Part shown: positions 1-6,665 of the stretch, piece after piece
Layout of the letters: every line of letters begins with the position of its first letter
Position numbering within the stretch: position 1 is the first letter of the stretch
DNA from: an uncultured Actinomycetes bacterium
Lineage (GTDB): Bacteria > Actinomycetota > Actinomycetes > Nanopelagicales > Nanopelagicaceae
DNA length: 8,022 nucleotides
Assembly (NCBI GenBank): GCA_903842855.1
Contig: CAIMNT010000054.1
Location: 1-8,022 of the forward strand
Reading direction: 5' to 3'
Program-made: the position numbers and the translations under genes
Notes under the pieces: model-generated
What the model saw: the letters and a program-made list of their open reading frames with translations, nothing else
Database searches by the model: none
What the model was told of the DNA's origin: nothing

Positions 1-779
1 CCAAGAAGATTGACCACGACTTCTCTGTTGATGGAGTTGTGACCAAAGAGATTTGGCAGCAAGCCACATGGAGCGCGCCTTTTGTCGATATGGCATCGGG
101 GGAGCAGGCAGAGTTCACTACTCGCAGCGCCATCCTGTGGAGTGAGACCCACCTCTATGTCGCTTTCCAGGCCGAGGAGCCCGATCTCCAGGCGAGTCTG
201 ACGGAGCGAGACTCGTTGATCTTTCTGGAGAATGACCTAGAACTCTTCATCGATGGCCGGGATGCGTACTACGAGCTTGAGGTAAATGCCCTCAATACCG
301 TTAATGAGGTCTTCTTCATCTGGCGAGATGCTTTCAGTAAAGGCACTAAATTCCCGCCCGAAACCTTCGATATTAGCCACCCTGATGTCTATACCTTTGG
401 CGGGGACTATGACCGCTCTGGAGCCTCTTTTTGGAAGGGAACTCATCCGAGGGGCACGAGATGGGCCTTTAGAAACTACGATCTTCCGGGCTTAAAGACC
501 GCTGTAAGCCTCCAGGGCACTCTTAATGACCTCTCGGACCTAGATGAGGGTTGGAGCCTAGAGATTGCAATCCCATGGGAGAGTCTGGTCTACCTGGCTG
601 ATGGGCGAAGTTTGCCACCTCAAGACGGCGATATTTGGAAGATCTTTCTCGGACGCTTTCAGAAGAAGATTGTCAATGGGAGAGAGATCTCTCCACATCC
701 AGCGAGTTCACTACGTTCTCACGGCGTCTATGACACTCATTTGCCAGAGGAGTGGAGCGAAATCTCCTTTGTGGTTTAA
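1..779 (+). CDS. carbohydrate-binding family 9-like protein (5'-partial)
   Basis: The reading frame is open from the left edge (first full codon at base 3) to TAA at 777-779, giving 258 visible residues. It resembles stand-alone CBM9-like domain proteins. Visible hallmarks are an N-terminal DGVVTKEIW segment (visible residues 10-18, like the DGxLxxxxW opening of the fold), a strand reading ILWSETHLYVAF, the block ENDLELFID followed by YYELEVNALNTV, and near the C terminus GTLNDLSDLDEGWSLEIAIPW. A GTG at 39-41 could start a 246-residue product, but it falls inside the DG-to-W opening motif, so the true start is more likely left of the window. No membrane segment is visible; a signal peptide cannot be judged because the N terminus is missing. 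The family fold binds sugars in xylanase modules, but for stand-alone members the ligand is unknown. It is convergent with the neighbouring operon and probably unrelated to it. Confidence 0.82.
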   Translation, partial: KKIDHDFSVDGVVTKEIWQQATWSAPFVDMASGEQAEFTTRSAILWSETHLYVAFQAEEPDLQASLTERDSLIFLENDLELFIDGRDAYYELEVNALNTVNEVFFIWRDAFSKGTKFPPETFDISHPDVYTFGGDYDRSGASFWKGTHPRGTRWAFRNYDLPGLKTAVSLQGTLNDLSDLDEGWSLEIAIPWESLVYLADGRSLPPQDGDIWKIFLGRFQKKIVNGREISPHPASSLRSHGVYDTHLPEEWSEISFVV

Positions 780-822
780 CGCTTAATCAGGGTCGGATTC
801 TTTTTACTTTACATAATGTAGA
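780..822. other. convergent intergenic spacer with only weak terminator-like elements
   Basis: This 43-base spacer lies between the stop of the CBM9-like gene and the stop of the mannosyltransferase gene. It holds a 4-bp stem AATC (785-788) / GATT (796-799) followed by C and TTTTT (801-805), which could be a poor intrinsic terminator for the plus-strand gene. It also holds a small palindrome TACATAATGTA (810-820). A second 4-bp stem, GGAG (754-757) / CTCC (764-767) followed by TTT, lies inside the end of the CBM9-like gene. None is a convincing stable hairpin, and no T-run is seen for minus-strand transcripts. Confidence 0.3.
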
Positions 823-1539
823 TTATCGGTGAAAAACGATACGTTGGAAACCCCACAAGGTTGTCTTCTGCCAGGCTTCAAAGACTATCTTTCGGCTCAT
901 CTTCGAGCTTCCGGCAACTCTCTCTACAAAGGTTATTGGAACTTCAATGATCTTGCGATGGCGTTTTGCAGCGACGCTCACGACCTCTATCTGAAATCCG
1001 TAACCAATAGTCGTCACTTTGGATTGAAAAATGTCGTCAATTAATTGACGACTAAGAAGGCGATAGCCACTCGTTAAGTCTCTAAAGGGTAAGCCAAGTG
1101 CCACGGAGGCATATCGTGTCCCAAATTGAGAGATGAGCCTTCTAGAGATTGGCCAATTATGTACCTGACCACCTGGCATCCATCGAGTCCCTAGGACCAG
1201 ATCGGCACCATTTCTTTGCTGCAGCATCCTTGGTAGCTCCTCAGGTTGATGACTTCCATCGGCATCCATCTCTACAAAGTATAGATATCCGCGATCTCGC
1301 CCCCAGGAGAATCCAGCTAAATAAGCTGGTCCAAGTCCACCTTTATTGGCGCGGTGTAAGACAAATGTTTTGGGATCAGCGAGTGAATCAGCGATGTCTC
1401 CTGTGCCATCCGGCGAGTTGTCATCCACAATCAAAATGTCGACATCTAGCGCAGATGCTCTGATTCTCTGAATTACATCATTGAGATTCGCTGCCTCGTT
1501 ATAAGTGGGAATGACGACGAGGATTTCGGAAGCTACCAA
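823..1539 (-). CDS. ppm1: polyprenol monophosphomannose synthase (GT2 family, DPM1-like)
   Basis: This enzyme would transfer mannose from GDP-mannose to polyprenyl phosphate at the cytoplasmic face of the membrane, making the lipid-linked mannose donor for extracytoplasmic mannosylation. The 238-residue protein shows the GT2 signatures in order: IPTYNEAANL (10-19), VDDNSPDGT (38-46), the metal-binding MDADGSH (91-97), LGTRWMPGG (116-124), GYGFQIE (179-185) and the basic VERVAGSSKMS (205-215). It has only the catalytic domain: no C-terminal membrane anchor, and no apolipoprotein N-acyltransferase domain as in the fused M. tuberculosis Ppm1. The start is TTG at 1537-1539; no ATG, GTG or other TTG lies between it and the first motif. 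No Shine-Dalgarno sequence is visible, and the start overlaps the exonuclease stop by 7 bp, so translation is probably coupled. It is the last gene of the minus-strand train. A related GT2 specificity, such as glucosyl transfer to polyprenyl phosphate, is less likely. Confidence 0.88.
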   Translation of the reverse strand: MVASEILVVIPTYNEAANLNDVIQRIRASALDVDILIVDDNSPDGTGDIADSLADPKTFVLHRANKGGLGPAYLAGFSWGRDRGYLYFVEMDADGSHQPEELPRMLQQRNGADLVLGTRWMPGGQVHNWPISRRLISQFGTRYASVALGLPFRDLTSGYRLLSRQLIDDIFQSKVTTIGYGFQIEVVSVAAKRHRKIIEVPITFVERVAGSSKMSRKIVFEAWQKTTLWGFQRIVFHR

Positions 1540-2432
1540 TTGAGAGCCGCAATCATTCGATCGATAGATGCACCTAGTCCGTAATCCTCTTTATATTGCC
1601 AGATCTTTGACATGTCGGCAGGCCGCTTAGGAAGGTCGATCGACATAGGCGGAATTGGTACATCAAGGGCGCAATGCACCAGCTTTGGGGCAATTGCAAC
1701 GTAATCACTACCTTCAATCAATTTCTTGCGCAACGCTGAAGTTAATCTCTCGTCATTCGTATGTGCCGCTGCCAGCGCCTCTTCAATCGTTTCAAAATTA
1801 TTTGCGATAAGCGCAGCACCTTTTTCACCAATTCCGCGAACTCCAGGTAACCCATCCGATGCATCTCCACGACTCATCGCGAATAGCGCGTACCTCTCCC
1901 CCGGAATTCCATACTTGGCTTTGATCCATGCCCTATCGACGAGATCGTGATTTGAGATGCCCTTTGCAAGATAAACAATCTTTACACGTCGCTTATCATC
2001 AACGAGTTGGAAGAGATCGCGATCCCCGGTTGCGACATACGTTGGACCGCGCTCCTTAACGCTGAAGGTGGCCATGATGTCATCGGCCTCATAGTCATCA
2101 ACCCCGAGCATTGGAATTCCTAGTGCCTCCAAAATATCCAAGAGGATGGGAATTTGCGGTCCTAACGTATCTGGCTCTTCCTCTTCACCTGATTCATCAA
2201 CGCGGTTAGCTTTATAACCGGGAAATAATTCAACCCGCCAACTAGGACGCCAATCTCCTTCTAAGCAAGCAACTAGGCGTGAAGGTTGATATTGTGAAAT
2301 AAGTCGTGCCGACATATCTAAGTAGCCACGAATTGCATTAACCGGTTCTCCCGATGGCGATAGGAGCGTATCTGGCATTCCATAATAGGCGCGATACCAG
2401 AGCGATGCGCTATCTAAGAGTAGAAGTGTCAT
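1533..2432 (-). CDS. stand-alone 5'-3' exonuclease (PolI N-terminal / flap nuclease family)
   Basis: The 299-residue protein matches the 5' nuclease domain of DNA polymerase I without the polymerase part, as in the actinobacterial Rv2090-type proteins. It probably cuts 5' flaps or RNA primers during replication and repair. Visible features are LLLLDSAS with D7, a DWRPSWR segment (60-66) followed by GYKANR (72-77), the metal-binding DDYEADD (112-118), ATGDRDLFQL (134-143) and GDASDGLPG (189-197) leading into a helix-hairpin-like VRGIGEKGAALI (198-209). An acidic insert SGEEEEPD (81-88) sits after the YKANR arch segment. The position that is usually Asp just before the arch (FD in Taq polymerase) appears here as Glu58 (ACLEGD). 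The start is ATG at 2430-2432 with AGGGA seven bases upstream; the ATGA overlap with the helY stop suggests coupled translation. Confidence 0.9.
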   Translation of the reverse strand: MTLLLLDSASLWYRAYYGMPDTLLSPSGEPVNAIRGYLDMSARLISQYQPSRLVACLEGDWRPSWRVELFPGYKANRVDESGEEEEPDTLGPQIPILLDILEALGIPMLGVDDYEADDIMATFSVKERGPTYVATGDRDLFQLVDDKRRVKIVYLAKGISNHDLVDRAWIKAKYGIPGERYALFAMSRGDASDGLPGVRGIGEKGAALIANNFETIEEALAAAHTNDERLTSALRKKLIEGSDYVAIAPKLVHCALDVPIPPMSIDLPKRPADMSKIWQYKEDYGLGASIDRMIAALNW

Positions 2433-4801
2433 CCAACAATCCCTGCATATGAAATTATCCCTCGGTCAATTCTTCGAAGTGCGGTCTCAACGGTCTGTGA
2501 GAGATGTGGAGATGCATTTCCAATCTGACGCAATAAGTCAATGATCTGCTTCATAGATCGAACAAAATCGCCGACAGTAAGTTCAGTGCCACGCAAGATC
2601 GCCGCCAATGAGTGACCACTTGCCCAACGATAGGAAGCCCAACAAAAGGCTAGATCCGGCTCGCGCATCGGCTCAAGTCCAATTTCAATTTCATGGCTAT
2701 GGATAATTGACCATTGGTGGATTAAATCGTTAAGCGATTCTTCGACAGCACCCTTAGGAATTTTTGGAGACTCATCGCGTCTTGCCTCAAAGACGAGGGC
2801 TGAAAGCACAGAGACCATCTCTGGACCGTCAAGTGTGTCAAAACTCCCACGTTTGATTAGTTCAGCGATCAAAAGATCAGTCTCACCGTGAATCTTGGCG
2901 AGGAGTGTTCCCCACTCAGTAATGGCACCATTCTTAAGATACCCGCAGCGTTCCAACATAACTTGAACTCGATCAAAGCGCTTGGCTATTAGATCAGTTC
3001 GAGTGCTCACTCGCTCTTCCAAGCCACGAGTCTCTCGAACAAGGCGGTCAACACGTTCTGCGACCCGTGAGTGCGACTCTCTATCTCCACACGAGTGGCA
3101 TGGATGTGAGCGCAAAGCTTTCCGTGCCGCGACTAATTCATCTTCCGCCAGAATTCTCTTGGCCTTAGTTAACTTAGCAACGGATTTTTCGATCGCTTTA
3201 ATCTCCGAGCGAATCTCTGCATACTCTTCAAAGTCTCCGGCATGACAGACCATGGTTTCGCGAAGTTCAGAGATGGCGGTTTGATTGCGTTTAATTTGTC
3301 TGGCCAACCCGACAACTGCTTTATCTGCTTGGTACTGTGCAAAAGATGACTCTAAAGATTCGCGCGCGATCGTGCTTCCAAATCTCTGAATTAAATTTAT
3401 CGTCATGTTATACGTTGGCTTGAAACTACTTTTGAGCGGATATGTTCGAGTCGATGCTAGACCTGCAACTGATCCAGAATCGATCTCCTTGCTCCATAAA
3501 ATTACAGCATTGCCTTCAACGTCGATGCCCCGTCGACCAGCACGACCCGTAAGTTGTGTGAACTCCCCCGGACTAATAGCCACATGGGCTTCACCGTTCC
3601 ATTTAACCAATTTTTCTAAGACAACGGTTCGAGCTGGCATGTTGATACCCAGAGCCAGTGTTTCTGTGGCAAAGACACATTTGACGAGTCCACGCTGAAA
3701 GAGCTCCTCAACTGTCTCCTTAAAGGAGGGCAAGAGACCCGCATGGTGCGCCGCGATCCCTCGCTCAAGACCATCGAGCCACTCTGAAAACCCAAGAACG
3801 ACCAAATCCTCCTCGGGAATCTTGGAGGTGGCGCGGAAAACTATCTCGCGGATCTCGCTGCGCTCGGCGGCGTTGGTGAGGCGGATTCCGGCTACAAGGC
3901 ATTGGTGTACCGCTGCGGTACAAGCATTGCGAGAAAAGATAAAGGTGATGGCGGGTAATAGCCCCTCGCGATCGAGCTTCTCGATGACATCGGGACGGCT
4001 TAACTGTTTGATATTAGGACCGCGATCATTCCATCCAGAGTTTCTCCCCTTATGTCCGCCGGCTCCGGTGCGAACGCTTCGATAACTCTCTTTCTCCAGC
4101 CGCACAATCTCTGGATTAACACGCCCATCATCTACGAAAAGATCCAGGAGGCGGTTATTGAAGAGAACGTGCTGGTACAGCGGAACGGGGCGGTTCTCCG
4201 AGACGATGACATCGGTATTTCCTCGTACCTCATTGAGCCAATCTCCAAACTCCTCCGCGTTGGATACTGTGGCAGATAGAGAGGCGACCTGCGTGGTCTC
4301 AGGCAGGTGAATCAAGATCTCCTCCCACACTGCGCCGCGAAATTTATCCGCCAAATAGTGAACTTCATCCATCACCACAAATTGCAAGTTGGCCAAAGTG
4401 CGAGAATCAGAATAAATCATGTTCCTAAGCACTTCCGTGGTCATGACCACGATATTTGCCTCGGAGTTAATACTGGTGTCTCCGGTCAGCAAGCCGACAT
4501 TGGATTCACCAAACATCTCTTTGAAATCGGCAAATTTTTGATTTGAAAGCGCCTTAATGGGGGCGGTGTAGAAACACTTCTTGCCTTGAGACATCGCTAA
4601 AAAGGCGGCAAATTCACCCACAACAGTCTTTCCCGCACCGGTTGGGGCGGCAACGAGCACTCCCCTGCCTGATTCCAAAGAGTGGCAACCGCTGATCTGA
4701 AAATCATCTAACGGAAAATCAAACTTTGCCGCAAATTCATTCGTCGCCTTATACGAATTGCGTAATTTAGCTGCGGCAAATCTCTCGGCGGGAGTACTCA
4801 C
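2429..4801 (-). CDS. helY: HelY, Ski2-like DEVH-box ATP-dependent helicase
   Basis: A superfamily 2 helicase of the Ski2/Mtr4 type, using ATP to unwind RNA or DNA-RNA substrates; the physiological substrate in actinobacteria is not firmly known. In 790 residues the core motifs are intact: DDFQ (32-35), Walker A APTGAGKT (52-59), Ia TAPIKALSNQK (79-89), Walker B DEVH (145-148), SAT (176-178), ITFIFSR (285-291), ATETLALGINMPAR (378-391) and QLTGRAGRRGID (416-427). A Gly/Asn/Lys-rich linker lies around 246-265. After the core comes SSFKPTYNMTINLIQRFG (458-475), a charged probable coiled coil (about 500-610) carrying HPCHSCGDRESH (566-577), then a C-terminal DSHCT-like helical domain (about 610-790). 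The length is shorter than the 906 residues of M. tuberculosis HelY. The start is GTG at 4799-4801 with AAGG ten bases upstream; GTGA overlaps the lipid kinase stop and ATGA overlaps the exonuclease start. Confidence 0.95.
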   Translation of the reverse strand: MSTPAERFAAAKLRNSYKATNEFAAKFDFPLDDFQISGCHSLESGRGVLVAAPTGAGKTVVGEFAAFLAMSQGKKCFYTAPIKALSNQKFADFKEMFGESNVGLLTGDTSINSEANIVVMTTEVLRNMIYSDSRTLANLQFVVMDEVHYLADKFRGAVWEEILIHLPETTQVASLSATVSNAEEFGDWLNEVRGNTDVIVSENRPVPLYQHVLFNNRLLDLFVDDGRVNPEIVRLEKESYRSVRTGAGGHKGRNSGWNDRGPNIKQLSRPDVIEKLDREGLLPAITFIFSRNACTAAVHQCLVAGIRLTNAAERSEIREIVFRATSKIPEEDLVVLGFSEWLDGLERGIAAHHAGLLPSFKETVEELFQRGLVKCVFATETLALGINMPARTVVLEKLVKWNGEAHVAISPGEFTQLTGRAGRRGIDVEGNAVILWSKEIDSGSVAGLASTRTYPLKSSFKPTYNMTINLIQRFGSTIARESLESSFAQYQADKAVVGLARQIKRNQTAISELRETMVCHAGDFEEYAEIRSEIKAIEKSVAKLTKAKRILAEDELVAARKALRSHPCHSCGDRESHSRVAERVDRLVRETRGLEERVSTRTDLIAKRFDRVQVMLERCGYLKNGAITEWGTLLAKIHGETDLLIAELIKRGSFDTLDGPEMVSVLSALVFEARRDESPKIPKGAVEESLNDLIHQWSIIHSHEIEIGLEPMREPDLAFCWASYRWASGHSLAAILRGTELTVGDFVRSMKQIIDLLRQIGNASPHLSQTVETALRRIDRGIISYAGIVG
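2440..2444 (-). promoter_or_regulatory. Shine-Dalgarno of the 5'-3' exonuclease gene
   Basis: Read on the minus strand this is AGGGA, 7 bases before the ATG at 2430-2432 and inside the helY coding end. It supports that ATG as the start and shows the gene can recruit ribosomes itself despite the 4-bp overlap with helY. Confidence 0.5.
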
Positions 4802-5679
4802 AGGGTGTAGACCTTGATTCCACGCTCTGCCAAGGTGATCACGATCGGCAGTTCACAGATCCGCTCACCGTCGGCATAAGCCTGGGTCTTGCCGGCAATC
4901 TTGATCTCAACTCCTGAATAGAAGTGAACCTTGGGGTGGTTGATATGTGTTCCGAAGAAAACTCGTGGAAAGACCGCAAGCAAGCGCAAGGCATTTACTC
5001 GATCTACCACCATGACAATAAGAAGGCCGTCATCGTTGCGAGCCTGAGGGACGATCTTCATTCCCCCACCATAACTCTTCCCATTTGCCACGCAGACGAG
5101 CATGGCTTTCTGCTTGATCTGCTTATCGTCAACTGTGATCTCGAAATTTATAGCTCTGAATCTCCAAACTTCGAGAAGTACCGCAACTACATACTTGATG
5201 CTTCCCTTAACAATTTTGAAATTATTGGCGCGTTCATTAACGACTGAGTCAAAACCGGTGCTGAGGATCTGAACAAAGGGAGAGCTTTTGCCTGAATGGT
5301 TCACCCATCCAAGATCAATCTGCTTAGGGGTGGCTACCTCTGGAAGGGTAAGCAGAAGTTCTAATTTGGCGCCAAATAACCCCAGAGTCCTGGCAAAGTC
5401 ATTTCCAGTCCCGGCAGGTACAACGAGCAAGGGCATCTCGTACTTGATAACAATAGGCAAGATATCGTGGATAAAACCATCGCCGCCGACGCATATAAAG
5501 AGATCAAAATTACTCACTTGGCAGAGCGCCTCTAATTGAGCCAGAGTCTCTTCCTTTGAATTCCCTTCTACGAAGGTGGCTTCCACATCACTTTTGGAAT
5601 AAAAAGAACGAACCTTCGCTCCAGCACTAGCACCCTTGCCGCCACCCGATTTCGGGTTGATGGCTATTAGCGCTTTCAC
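4798..5679 (-). CDS. diacylglycerol/sphingosine kinase-family lipid kinase
   Basis: A 293-residue protein of the DAGK catalytic domain family (YegS/DgkB-like), which phosphorylates a membrane lipid such as diacylglycerol with ATP to give phosphatidic acid for reuse in phospholipid synthesis. Visible are NPKSGGGKG (8-16), the nucleotide-binding CVGGDGFIHDIL (63-74), VPAGTGNDFAR (87-97), IDLGWVN (121-127), STGFDS (140-145), ANGKSYGGGMKIVP (198-211) with DDGLL (216-220), and the C-terminal YADGE (268-272). The GGDG loop reads FIH where many relatives have MVH or TVNE. No transmembrane segment is evident, so it is probably a peripheral membrane enzyme. The start is GTG at 5677-5679 in a GTGA overlap with the tatC stop, with no good Shine-Dalgarno, so coupling to tatC is likely. 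A lipid kinase gene lying between tatC and helY occurs in various Actinobacteria. The lipid substrate cannot be told from sequence. Confidence 0.88.
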   Translation of the reverse strand: MKALIAINPKSGGGKGASAGAKVRSFYSKSDVEATFVEGNSKEETLAQLEALCQVSNFDLFICVGGDGFIHDILPIVIKYEMPLLVVPAGTGNDFARTLGLFGAKLELLLTLPEVATPKQIDLGWVNHSGKSSPFVQILSTGFDSVVNERANNFKIVKGSIKYVVAVLLEVWRFRAINFEITVDDKQIKQKAMLVCVANGKSYGGGMKIVPQARNDDGLLIVMVVDRVNALRLLAVFPRVFFGTHINHPKVHFYSGVEIKIAGKTQAYADGERICELPIVITLAERGIKVYTL

Positions 5680-6440
5680 TCTACGATCTTAGAAGCCCGG
5701 CGACGGTCATTGAGAAGCGCAATACCGCCAGCGGCGAAGTAGAAACCGACTAATGGCAGTGCCAGCACGCCCATGGTGAAGGGATCGCTGGTTGGAACAA
5801 AAGTCGCCGAGAACAAGGTGATTCCAAAGACGGCGATTCTCCAAGGTTTAAGGATCCGCTTTCCGGAGAGAACCCCAGCAAAATTGAGTGCCACCAAAAA
5901 AACGGGAAGTTCGAAGGCTAAACCAAAGACAAGAATTAGATGCAGAACGAATGTGAGGTAGTCACTAAATTTAATGAGGTTGGTGAGCGTTGTAGGAGTA
6001 AAACCTAAGAGCACCTTAATTGCCAAAGGAAGAATCCAGTAAGCCAATGCAGCGCCTGCAACAAAGAATGGCGTCGCTGTTGCAATAAAGAGGATTGAAT
6101 ATTTCTTCTCTCGCTTATGGAGCGCAGGGGCTACGAAGGCCCAAAGTTGGTAGAGCCAGATCGGCGAGGCCAGTATCACACCTGAGACAATCGCAACCGA
6201 GATCTGCAGATTAAGCGGTCCGAGTACGCCATCGATATAAAGAACTCCGCAGTGATGAGGAGTTGAGGCAGCGCGCGATAGATCGCAGACCGGTTTCGTG
6301 AGAATTCGGACTATCTTGGAATAGAAGACCCATCCCAGAGTTCCAAAAATGGCAATTGATAGGGCAGAACGGACTGTACGTTTTCGAAGCTCTCTAAAGT
6401 GCTCCAGCAACGACATCCGACCACTATCAGCAGTGGCCAC
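5676..6440 (-). CDS. tatC: TatC, twin-arginine translocase receptor subunit
   Basis: TatC binds twin-arginine signal peptides and assembles with TatA and TatB to export folded proteins across the cytoplasmic membrane. The 254-residue protein has the cytoplasmic N-terminal signature MSLLEHFRELRKR (9-21), six hydrophobic segments (about 24-45, 76-100, 113-143, 162-190, 198-215, 221-243), the conserved loop LWAFVAPALHKREKK (99-113), the FGLAFELP motif with membrane-embedded Glu177, and FVPTSDPFTM (214-223). The first external loop carries two cysteines (C52 and C64). The C-terminal tail is short and basic. The start chosen is GTG at 6438-6440, because AGGA lies eight bases upstream; ATG at codon 9 (6414-6416) is an alternative that keeps the core motif. 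It begins 10 bases after the tatA stop and overlaps the lipid kinase by GTGA. No tatB is present in the window, as is usual for this actinobacterial locus. Confidence 0.96.
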   Translation of the reverse strand: MATADSGRMSLLEHFRELRKRTVRSALSIAIFGTLGWVFYSKIVRILTKPVCDLSRAASTPHHCGVLYIDGVLGPLNLQISVAIVSGVILASPIWLYQLWAFVAPALHKREKKYSILFIATATPFFVAGAALAYWILPLAIKVLLGFTPTTLTNLIKFSDYLTFVLHLILVFGLAFELPVFLVALNFAGVLSGKRILKPWRIAVFGITLFSATFVPTSDPFTMGVLALPLVGFYFAAGGIALLNDRRRASKIVE

Positions 6441-6448
6441 CGACTAGT

Positions 6449-6452
6449 TCCT
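6449..6452 (-). promoter_or_regulatory. Shine-Dalgarno deciding the tatC start
   Basis: Minus-strand AGGA overlaps the tatA TAG stop and lies eight bases before GTG 6438-6440. It favours that GTG over the ATG eight codons downstream, which has no comparable purine-rich site. Confidence 0.5.
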
Positions 6453-6636
6453 AGTTGGAAGGAGTGGAAGAAGAACCGTCATCGGTCTTCTTCTCATCTG
6501 GAGTCTTTAGCTCATCCTTGAAGATACGAAGTGACTTGGCAACCGACTTTGCAGAATCAGGAAGTCGCTTTGCTCCAAAGAGAACTACGAAGACAAGAAC
6601 GACGATAACGATGTGCCAGGGCTTAAGGTCTCCCAT
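6451..6636 (-). CDS. tatA: TatA, twin-arginine translocase pore subunit
   Basis: A 61-residue TatA/E-family protein. A short N terminus (MGDLKPW) leads to a single membrane helix (about 8-20), the FG hinge (F20-G21), then the amphipathic helix starting AKRLPDSAKSVAKSLRIFKDE (22-42) and a charged, Ser-rich soluble tail ending in SSSTPSN. TatA multimers are thought to form or destabilise the membrane path for folded Tat substrates after TatC recruits them. The FGAKRLP junction and the short tail fit TatA better than TatB, whose tail is usually longer. The start is ATG at 6634-6636; a weak GGAA lies five bases upstream. The gene follows pafC after 29 bases, the largest gap in the minus-strand train. 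Confidence 0.95.
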   Translation of the reverse strand: MGDLKPWHIVIVVLVFVVLFGAKRLPDSAKSVAKSLRIFKDELKTPDEKKTDDGSSSTPSN

Positions 6637-6665
6637 TTATATTCCAATCTCGAGGTGGCGTAATC

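Noticed and set aside
785..805. Possible intrinsic terminator of the CBM9-like gene
   Set aside because: The stem is only 4 bp and A/T-rich with a 7-base loop. The T-run fits, but the hairpin is too weak to call as a terminator.
810..820. Palindrome TACATAATGTA as an operator or hairpin
   Set aside because: It is short, A/T-rich and between two converging gene ends, where an operator is not expected; such a palindrome can arise by chance.
1149..1463. Plus-strand open frame of 104 codons opposite the mannosyltransferase
   Set aside because: It lies wholly antisense to a gene with clear GT2 motifs, its translation shows no recognisable domain, and its composition is that of a complementary-strand shadow.
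4924..5247. Plus-strand open frame of 107 codons opposite the lipid kinase
   Set aside because: It is antisense to conserved DAGK motifs and has no recognisable domain or convincing ribosome-binding site.
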